Shown here: piece by piece, positions 58,258 through 64,000 of the stretch | Layout of the letters: every line of letters starts with the position of its first letter | How positions within the stretch are numbered: the first letter of the stretch is position 1 | Assembly (NCBI RefSeq): GCF_019222765.1 | Contig: NZ_CP078145.1 | Span: 2,356,001 to 2,420,000 of the forward strand | DNA length: 64,000 nucleotides | Origin: Nocardia iowensis | GTDB lineage: Bacteria; Actinomycetota; Actinomycetes; Mycobacteriales; Mycobacteriaceae | Direction of reading: 5' to 3' | Made by a program: the position numbers and the translations under genes | The notes under the pieces: model-generated | Databases searched by the model: none | The model's input: the letters and a program-made list of their open reading frames with translations, nothing else | Told to the model about the DNA's origin: nothing

Positions 58258-58689
58258 ATGCTGCGCCGCGCGGGTGTATTCGCTTCCGCGACAGCACTGG
58301 TCGCCGTGACCGGTACCGGTCTCGCCGCGGCCGCGCCCACCTTCAGCACCGCTCCGAAGACCACCGTCGACATCAACGGCGCCAAGCTGAACGGCGCCGC
58401 CGACGTGGATGTTTCGGTGACCTACAACTGCGAACCGGTCGACAAAGCCGTGACGCTCGAGGTATTCGTGCGCGGCACCGGCGAAGCGGAGCAGATGCTC
58501 GGCGCCAAGGCCGCGGCGACCTGCGATTCGAAACGCCACGAGGTCGTCCTCACCGCTGCGAAGATCGCCGAGTCCGCGCCCTTCACGCCTAGCGCCGGTC
58601 AGAACGTGCGGGTCTTCGCATCTTTGATAGGCGAAGGCCACGAGAGCATCGAGGGCGGAACAGCCGTCCGAAGGCTGACCATCAAATAG
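58258..58689 (+). CDS. secreted protein of unknown function
   Basis: 143 residues with a clear signal peptide (about 1-26, ending GLAAAAP). The mature domain is beta-rich with two Cys (YNCEPV and AATCDSK) that could pair. No known motif. AGGAG at about 58230 is 22 bases before the ATG, farther than usual, so the true start may be upstream with a rare codon. Confidence 0.65.
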   Translation: MLRRAGVFASATALVAVTGTGLAAAAPTFSTAPKTTVDINGAKLNGAADVDVSVTYNCEPVDKAVTLEVFVRGTGEAEQMLGAKAAATCDSKRHEVVLTAAKIAESAPFTPSAGQNVRVFASLIGEGHESIEGGTAVRRLTIK

Positions 58690-58697
58690 CGACGGTC

Positions 58698-59234
58698 TCA
58701 GTCCTGAAGGTGCTCGGGCGGAGTGATCGGGTCACCGTCCGGATCGATGGGAACCCATTGCCGAAGGCTGTTGTCCCACCCCAGAATCCGGCCCTGTAGG
58801 GCCGGATCGGCGGGATCCAGATCGAGTAGGGCCAACCGCGCCTCGTCCGGCAGGTCGGCGGTCACCAGGATGGCGGCGCCGCGCCCGTCCTCGGTCTCCA
58901 GCACTGCGGCGATGTCGGGGGTTCGGCTGCCCGGTCGACGGCGCTGCAGCCAGCGTCGGCGCAGCTTTCCCGGCGCGTCCATTACGCCGTCCGCGGTGCG
59001 TTCGGCCAGTCTTTCCAGGAACGCCTTGCCGTAGACCGCGGCCAGCGGAGCCAGTGCGGTGAATGCCGACCAATTCAGAATGTAATCGGGTATACCCCCT
59101 GGGGCGGGGATCCCGGTCGGCGTTGGTCCGGCCGACGGCCGTGGGGGTACTGGTCCAGGCGGCGCCGACGCTGCTCGCGGCGCAGGTGCGGCGGGCACGC
59201 CCGATGATTGCGCGTTCGATTCGGGCTGATCCAC
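58698..59234 (-). CDS. hypothetical protein with Pro-rich N-terminus
   Basis: 178 residues: a Pro/Ala-rich leader (about 5-50), a hydrophobic helix (about 52-72; NWSAFTALAPLAAVYGKAF), then a soluble domain with WDNSLRQWVPIDPDG. Not recognised. It lies convergent with the secreted protein gene and divergent from the SPFH gene. Confidence 0.6.
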   Translation of the reverse strand: MDQPESNAQSSGVPAAPAPRAASAPPGPVPPRPSAGPTPTGIPAPGGIPDYILNWSAFTALAPLAAVYGKAFLERLAERTADGVMDAPGKLRRRWLQRRRPGSRTPDIAAVLETEDGRGAAILVTADLPDEARLALLDLDPADPALQGRILGWDNSLRQWVPIDPDGDPITPPEHLQD

Positions 59235-59422
59235 GGTGAGTCCTTCCCCCGATCACATTGGTACAGAACACGATCGTACGGCTCAGGCCCGGTCGGCATA
59301 CTCGTTTGTCTGCCTGTCGGGAGCGCTCGCGCGGTGCCATGATGGAGGTAGCCGCGGGGCCGGAGCGCCCGGGCGCCCGCTCGGTGTCGCATACGGGCGC
59401 GACTCGGGTAGCGGGGCCTGGC

Positions 59423-60358
59423 ATGGACATTCTCATTGTTCTCGGCGGCATCATCGGTGCGGGCGCGGTGGCCGTCGGGGTGCTGACAGCCAAAAGTGCG
59501 CGGGTGGTCGCGCAATTCGAGAAGGGGCTGATATTCCGGTTCGGCAGGGTGATCGGGACGCGAGAACCCGGGCTGCGCTTGCTGATTCCGTTCGTCGACA
59601 AGATGCGCAAGGTGTCGATGCAGATCGTCACCATGCCGGTCCCGGCGCAGGATGGCATCACCCGCGACAACGTGACGGTGCGGGTGGACGCCGTCGTGTA
59701 CTTCCGGGTGTTCGACCCGGTGCTCGCGGTGGTGGAGGTGCAGAACTATCTGTTCGCCGTCGGGCAGGTCGCGCAGACCTCATTGCGCTCGATCATCGGC
59801 AAGAGCGATCTGGACAGCTTGCTCGCCAACCGGGAGGAGCTGAACAAGGGGCTGGAGATCATGATCGACAGTCCGGCACTCGGCTGGGGCATCCACATCG
59901 ATCGGGTGGAGATCAAGGATGTGTCGATACCGGATTCGCTGAAGCGCTCGATGTCGCGGCAGGCCGAGGCGGAACGCGAACGCCGGGCCCGCGTCATCTC
60001 GGCCGAGGGCGAGTTGCAGGCCTCCGAGATGCTGGCACAGGCTGGTGCGCAGATGTCGGAGTCGCCTGCCGCGCTGCAATTGCGGTTGTTGGAGACTGTC
60101 GTTCAGGTTGCCGCGGAGAAGAATTCGACCTTGGTGCTGCCGTTCCCGGTGGAGTTGTTGCGCTTCCTCGAGCGCAGTACGCAGCCGGCCCAGAGCGGTG
60201 ACCAGCAGGCACAGGCCAGTACGAAGCCATCGGAACAGGCGGCGGTAGCGAAACCCGCGACGGCAGAACCGGCGGCGATACCCGCCACGCCGGAGCAGCG
60301 CCAACTCGATCCGCCGGACGACGCGCCGAGCGCGAAGGGAAACAGCACCCGCGAGTGA
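59423..60358 (+). CDS. SPFH/slipin-type membrane protein
   Basis: 311 residues: a single N-terminal transmembrane helix (about 1-22), the SPFH/band 7 domain (about 30-195; QFEKGLIFRFGRVIG, EPGLRLLIPFVDKM, VDAVVYFRVFDPVLAVVEV in part, KSDLDSLLANREELN), a coiled coil (about 195-255) and a low-complexity C-terminal tail. SPFH proteins scaffold membrane microdomains. The 33-codon membrane peptide 88 bases downstream may be its partner. Confidence 0.87.
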   Translation: MDILIVLGGIIGAGAVAVGVLTAKSARVVAQFEKGLIFRFGRVIGTREPGLRLLIPFVDKMRKVSMQIVTMPVPAQDGITRDNVTVRVDAVVYFRVFDPVLAVVEVQNYLFAVGQVAQTSLRSIIGKSDLDSLLANREELNKGLEIMIDSPALGWGIHIDRVEIKDVSIPDSLKRSMSRQAEAERERRARVISAEGELQASEMLAQAGAQMSESPAALQLRLLETVVQVAAEKNSTLVLPFPVELLRFLERSTQPAQSGDQQAQASTKPSEQAAVAKPATAEPAAIPATPEQRQLDPPDDAPSAKGNSTRE

Positions 60359-60446
60359 CCCAACCGGCGTATACCGATACGGGTACGGCCGACGCGTTTT
60401 CAACGGCGCCGTACGACCCGCATCGGCACAACGTAAGGACCGAGCG

Positions 60447-60548
60447 ATGTCCGTGCTCATCCCCGTCATCGCCATAATCAGCATGATCGCGATCGGCTAT
60501 CTGCTGAAATACCTGCCCGGCTACCTGCCGTGGTTGAAGGAGCGTTAG
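60447..60548 (+). CDS. 33-residue single-pass membrane peptide
   Basis: Short reading frame (MSVLIPVIAIISMIAIG, then LLKYLPGYLPWLKER) with one transmembrane helix (about 3-20) and a Lys/Pro/Trp tail. AAGGA lies 7 bases before the ATG. The stop is one base from the convergent lipoprotein stop. Placed directly after an SPFH gene, it may be a micro-protein regulator or anchor; this is inference. Confidence 0.55.
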   Translation: MSVLIPVIAIISMIAIGYLLKYLPGYLPWLKER

Positions 60549-60549
60549 T

Positions 60550-60930
60550 TCAGCACATCATCTTGGCCATCTGGTAGACGGCCTTCGCCTCCTCGGGCGA
60601 CGCCTCGACCTTGCCGGACGCCCGCTTGACGATGCTGTTGACGATCTCGTCCTCGGACTTGCCCGCCTTGAGCTCCTTGCAGCTGTCGCTGAGGATGGTG
60701 GCGATCTTCGTGTCGTCCTTGCCGTCGGCAAGTTTCGGGAACGCGCCGCGGAAGCTGACGACGAACGCACCGGCCTTCACATTGTCGACGACTTGCGCGT
60801 CGCCGCTCGACTGCGCCGCGGGAGCCGAGGACGAGGGGGCGGCACTGGAGGCTTTGTCGTCTCCGCAGCCGGTGAGGAGCAGGGCACAGAGGGTGGCGCT
60901 GGCCGCGAGAGCGGCGGTAGTTCTGATCAC
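60550..60930 (-). CDS. lipoprotein with DUF732-like domain
   Basis: 126 residues: signal peptide with lipobox LLTGC (lipidated Cys near 22), an Ala/Ser-rich spacer and a helical domain ending AVYQMAKMMC, like mycobacterial DUF732 secreted proteins. GTG start at 60930; TAGCAT 7 bases upstream fits a leaderless mRNA. Confidence 0.72.
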   Translation of the reverse strand: MIRTTAALAASATLCALLLTGCGDDKASSAAPSSSAPAAQSSGDAQVVDNVKAGAFVVSFRGAFPKLADGKDDTKIATILSDSCKELKAGKSEDEIVNSIVKRASGKVEASPEEAKAVYQMAKMMC

Positions 60931-60960
60931 GGAGCGGGATGCTAGCTGCCCAGGACCAAA

Positions 60961-60991
60961 GTCGCCTCCCGTCAGGTGAACGGGAGGCGAC
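60961..60991 (-). terminator. 12-bp hairpin terminator
   Basis: Perfect inverted repeat GTCGCCTCCCGT (60961-60972) / ACGGGAGGCGAC (60980-60991) with a 7-base loop. On the minus strand it is followed by TTTGG, and lies 24 bases after the 30-residue reading frame at 61016-61108, which supports that frame being transcribed. Confidence 0.7.
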
Positions 60992-61015
60992 AGGTTGTGG
61001 CGGAAGACTTGTGGG

Positions 61016-61108
61016 TCAGACCGGCGCGATGACGAAGATCTGGGCCCAGTGGGCGGCCTGGTCCGCACCGATGAGCGGCATCAGGTAGTCGAACAGAATC
61101 GTTGACAT
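61016..61108 (-). CDS. possible 30-residue peptide
   Basis: Frame encoding MSTILFDYLMPLIGADQAAH and a hydrophobic end (IFVIAPV). GGGAG lies 11 bases before the ATG and a strong terminator follows the stop. Amphipathic; no homologue recognised. Could be a small regulatory peptide. Confidence 0.4.
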   Translation of the reverse strand: MSTILFDYLMPLIGADQAAHWAQIFVIAPV

Positions 61109-61359
61109 AGCTGTGGAACTCCCAATTGTCGACGTACGGGACATTTCGGAATGTGCGGGCGAAATGTGAGACCCGCTACGGCGGGCAACGTTAGCAGCCA
61201 CGTCGCGGGCCTGCCGGTTCGGTGAACTCGCCGGGCCGATCCGCAGGTAACTAGCCGGACCGTGATCGACGTCATAAAGTAGTGCGCGTTGGCAAGGCCC
61301 GTTGCTGGGCGCGACGAGCCCTTCACACTTCGAATGCGGGAAAGCAGGTCTCAACTCAT

Positions 61360-61689
61360 ATGCGGATTGTTCGCTCACTGGTCGCCGGCGCGTTGATCGC
61401 CGGGGCTGCTTCGGTTTTCGCCATGATGGGTGCCGGTTCCGCCGGTGCCGTAGCGGTGACGCCGCTGCCGGGTGGGGTTCAGGTCGACCTCAGCCCCGCT
61501 GATACGGCCTGGGTCGCCCAGAACCATTTCGGACAGACCATCGGCCGCCTGCCCCATCCGTCGGCGCCGTCGTTCGGTCAAGCGCTGGACGCGGCGGCGA
61601 CTGTGTCGTCATCGGTCGGCGGACGTGTCACCTTCACTGTGTACGGTCCGCTGGATTCGTTGAACGGCACCATGCTGGCGCTGCAGTAG
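61360..61689 (+). CDS. small secreted protein
   Basis: 109 residues with a signal peptide (about 1-30, ending GSAGAVA). The mature part is beta-rich (GGVQVDLSPADTAWVAQNHFG in part). Not recognised; resembles short mycobacterial secreted proteins. The 16-base gap to the RNB ribonuclease gene suggests cotranscription. Confidence 0.68.
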   Translation: MRIVRSLVAGALIAGAASVFAMMGAGSAGAVAVTPLPGGVQVDLSPADTAWVAQNHFGQTIGRLPHPSAPSFGQALDAAATVSSSVGGRVTFTVYGPLDSLNGTMLALQ

Positions 61690-61705
61690 GTCTGGCACCG
61701 ACAGC

Positions 61706-63139
61706 GTGGAATTGCATCAACGGATCGTCTCGGCGCCGGTAGATTTCGGCGCCATCCGTTCTGAATTCGGCCTGGCCTCGGCGTATCCCGCCGAGGCCAC
61801 CGCGGAAGCCCGCGACGCGTCCGACGCGTTCGCGGGCGACCGGGCCGATCGCACCGATATCCCGTTCGTGACGATCGACCCGCCGGGGGCCATGGATCTG
61901 GACCAGGCCCTGCATCTCGAGCGCACCGGCACCGGCTTTCTCCTGCATTACGCCATCGCCGATGTCGGTGCCGTGATCGATCCCGACGGCGCGCTGGCCA
62001 AGCAGTCGAGCGCCCGGGGGCAAACCTTCTACCTGCCCGACGGCACCGTCCCGCTGCACCCGCCGGTGCTCTCGGAAGGCACCGCGAGCCTGCTGCCCGA
62101 ACAGCAGCGGCCCGCCGCGCTGTGGACCATCGAGCTCGACGAAAACGCTGAACCCCAACACTTTTCGGTACAGCGGGCGCTGGTCCGTTCGCGGGCCAGG
62201 CTCGACTACGCCGGCGTGCAGGCCGACGCCGACGCCGACCGGCTACACCCCTCGATCGCGGCCCTGCCGGAATTCGGTACGCGGCGCATCGAGGCCGGGC
62301 TGGTGCGCGGCGCGATCGGGCTGCGGTTGCCCGCGCAAGCCATCGTCCGGTCCGGTAACTCGGATGGTCACTGGCGCCTGATCGTCGAACCACGGACCGC
62401 GGCGGACGACTGGAACGAGCAGGTCTCGCTGCTGACCGGGATGTGCGCGGCACGCATCATGATCGACGCGGGCGCGCCCGCGCTGCTGCGCACCATGCCG
62501 CCACCCGCCGAATCGGCGATCGCGTCCATGCGCCGTACCGCGGCGGCATTGGGTGTGCAGTGGCCGGAGGAGCAGTCGGTCGGGCAGATGCTGGCCGGGC
62601 TGGACCCGAACACCCCCGCCGCGCTCGTCCTGATGTCGGAGGCGACGAGCCTGCTGCGCGGCGCGTCCTACACCGTGCTGGCCGGGGACACCGCGTCGGT
62701 CACCCCGGAAAGCTTGCAGCACAGCGCGATCCGCGCGCCGTACGCCCATGTCACCGCGCCGCTACGCAGGCTGACCGACCGGTTCAGCACCGAGATCTGT
62801 CTGGCCCGCTGCGCGGGAACCGAAGTGCCGCAATGGGTTACCGAGGGGCTGGCGGCCACCGCCGACACCATGCGGCGCAGCGACGCGATCGCGGGCAAGG
62901 TGGAACGGGCCTGCATCGACCTCACCGAGTCGACCCTGCTCGCGGAGCGGGCGGGCAGCGAGTTCGATGCGGTGGTGGTGCGCGAAGCCAACAGCAACCG
63001 CCCCGCGGAGATCTTCGTCGCCGACCCGCCGGTTCTCGGCCCGTGCGCGGGCGAACCACCGGAAGGCGCGACCGTCCGGGTCCGCCTGCTCTCAGCCGAC
63101 CCGGCCACTCGCAAGATCAACTTCGCCTATCCGGTGTAA
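61706..63139 (+). CDS. RNB-domain ribonuclease (RNase II/R family)
   Basis: 3'-5' exoribonuclease-like protein of 477 residues. The RNB catalytic site is TIDPPGAMDLDQA (metal-binding Asp residues); also YAIADVGAVID and APYAHVTAPLRRLTDRF. It lacks cold-shock and S1 domains and is shorter than RNase II or R, like other actinobacterial RNB proteins. GTG start. Confidence 0.88.
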   Translation: MELHQRIVSAPVDFGAIRSEFGLASAYPAEATAEARDASDAFAGDRADRTDIPFVTIDPPGAMDLDQALHLERTGTGFLLHYAIADVGAVIDPDGALAKQSSARGQTFYLPDGTVPLHPPVLSEGTASLLPEQQRPAALWTIELDENAEPQHFSVQRALVRSRARLDYAGVQADADADRLHPSIAALPEFGTRRIEAGLVRGAIGLRLPAQAIVRSGNSDGHWRLIVEPRTAADDWNEQVSLLTGMCAARIMIDAGAPALLRTMPPPAESAIASMRRTAAALGVQWPEEQSVGQMLAGLDPNTPAALVLMSEATSLLRGASYTVLAGDTASVTPESLQHSAIRAPYAHVTAPLRRLTDRFSTEICLARCAGTEVPQWVTEGLAATADTMRRSDAIAGKVERACIDLTESTLLAERAGSEFDAVVVREANSNRPAEIFVADPPVLGPCAGEPPEGATVRVRLLSADPATRKINFAYPV

Positions 63140-63223
63140 GCCGCCACCCACCGCCCGGCGCACCCCCTGTATGTGCCACACACCCAGTGCACGGGATGTG
63201 CAGCCAACAGAAACAGGGGTGGA

Positions 63224-64000
63224 TTAGTCGGCGGTTACGGCCGCGGCCGCCTCGGGGTAGCGGGTGAGCGCCTTGCGGGCGGCCGCGTCTTCGGCGCCGG
63301 CGAGTACTCGATAGAGGGCGGTTTCCTCGCCCGCGGCGCCCGCGTCCGCGGCGGTGCCGTAGATGGCGTGTTGGGATTCGACGGCGTCGCGATGATCGCC
63401 AAGGACGGTTTGTAAGCGTTTCGCCCGGCTGCCGCGTTCGCCTGCGTCTTCGCCGAGGACCGGTTCGGCGGCTTCACATGAATACCGTAATCGCTTGGCG
63501 CTCTTGCGGATATCGTGCAGCAGCTCCACCCGGTCGGCCGGGGTCACGGTGGTTTCCTGCTCGATGAGCTCTTCGACGCGTTCGCGGTCGCGTTCCAGTA
63601 CTACGCCGAAGAAGTCCGCCGCCGGTACCTTGGCCCGCGAGGAACGCAGGGGCGGATCGGTGCGCCACTTGGTGAGTTCGTCGCGCAGCTCGCGGTAGCG
63701 CACGCTGTCTACCGCCAGCAGTACGTCGGCGTGGGCGGCGGAGTACCGGTCGTGTTCGGCCGTGACCAGCCGGGCGGTCACCGCTTTGATTTCCTCGGCC
63801 GAATGATCCGACTGCTCGCCGTGTTCGGCGAGCAGCGCCTCGAACCTTTCGGCGCGCACCTCGGCATCGCGGGCGACGCCGAGGACACCGGCCAGCCACT
63901 TGAGCTCATCGCCCATCGCCTTGGCCCGCGCGCGGTCGAACAGCCCGCGATAGGACCGCAGCACGCTGCGCAGCCTGCGCGTCGCCACCCGCATCTGATG
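63224..64000 (-). CDS. CHAD domain protein (partial, 5' end outside window)
   Basis: About 259 residues are visible, entering at the first CHAD helix pair (MRVATRRLRSVLRSYRG) and continuing to LLHDIRKSAKRLRYSCE, the second conserved His/Arg/Lys helix. CHAD domains bind polyphosphate. The frame continues past the window edge, so a CYTH domain may precede it in the full protein. C-terminus ends AAAVTAD. Confidence 0.82.
   Translation of the reverse strand, partial: HQMRVATRRLRSVLRSYRGLFDRARAKAMGDELKWLAGVLGVARDAEVRAERFEALLAEHGEQSDHSAEEIKAVTARLVTAEHDRYSAAHADVLLAVDSVRYRELRDELTKWRTDPPLRSSRAKVPAADFFGVVLERDRERVEELIEQETTVTPADRVELLHDIRKSAKRLRYSCEAAEPVLGEDAGERGSRAKRLQTVLGDHRDAVESQHAIYGTAADAGAAGEETALYRVLAGAEDAAARKALTRYPEAAAAVTAD

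Overview
The window is high-GC chromosomal DNA from a mycolic-acid-producing actinobacterium, most likely Nocardia or a close relative. The main evidence is a type II fatty acid synthase block (mabR-fabD-acpM-kasA-accD6) with an exact MabR-type operator, a steroid-type P450 (CYP125 family) and an alcohol dehydrogenase that both carry KstR-type operators, GTG/TTG starts and many leaderless-looking promoters. Most of the window is housekeeping or catabolic chromosome. There is no prophage, insertion sequence or CRISPR array. Comparisons with Mycobacterium tuberculosis genes are from memory; no search was run.

Layout. 1-4.3 kb: PhyH dioxygenase, epoxide hydrolase with a low-complexity insertion, CYP125-like P450 with a KstR box, and a TetR regulator. 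4.3-8.8 kb: an unusual TerD/DUF2510/zinc-finger/TerB/HNH fusion protein, then fused aminodeoxychorismate synthase. 8.8-14.9 kb: APH-type kinase, DinB-like protein, NDMA-dependent alcohol dehydrogenase behind two KstR-like boxes, DUF1801, GNAT, and two divergent serine hydrolases. 15-19 kb: DUF3145, a DUF4352-like membrane protein, a decayed DUF5753 regulator, and a four-part candidate modification-dependent restriction enzyme next to tRNA-Val.

19-29.5 kb: ahpE, a DUF3052 gene and a lipoprotein face aceE, followed by mabR and the FAS-II genes, in the same order as M. tuberculosis Rv2238c-Rv2247. 29.5-41 kb: HxlR, nitroreductase, a solitary N6-adenine DNA methyltransferase whose tail overlaps a TetR gene, SDR, GAF-type protein, gamma-carbonic anhydrase, GlxA-type regulator, MBL hydrolase, alanine dehydrogenase and an ECF41-type sigma factor. 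41-49 kb: cobD, SURF1, ptpA, cobC-like aminotransferase, NIF3, C4 zinc-ribbon protein and RNase H/phosphatase. This is the Rv2228c-Rv2236c set, but inverted and on the other side of the FAS-II block. 49-64 kb: secreted S1 protease beside a possible decayed protease inhibitor, MmyB-type regulator, BrkB membrane protein with a tail-anchored 26 x 9-residue repeat protein, Nudix, TetR, rnpB, an SPFH protein with a 33-residue membrane peptide behind it, secreted proteins, an RNB ribonuclease and a CHAD protein cut by the window end.

How the genes work together. MabR, FabD, AcpM, KasA and AccD6 form a mycolic-acid chain-extension module next to pyruvate dehydrogenase E1, which supplies acetyl-CoA. 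The KstR-boxed P450 and alcohol dehydrogenase fit a dispersed sterol-catabolic regulon. The candidate novel systems are the TerD-HNH fusion, the ScoMcrA-like/PD-(D/E)XK nuclease, the BrkB plus repeat-protein pair, and the SPFH plus micro-protein pair.
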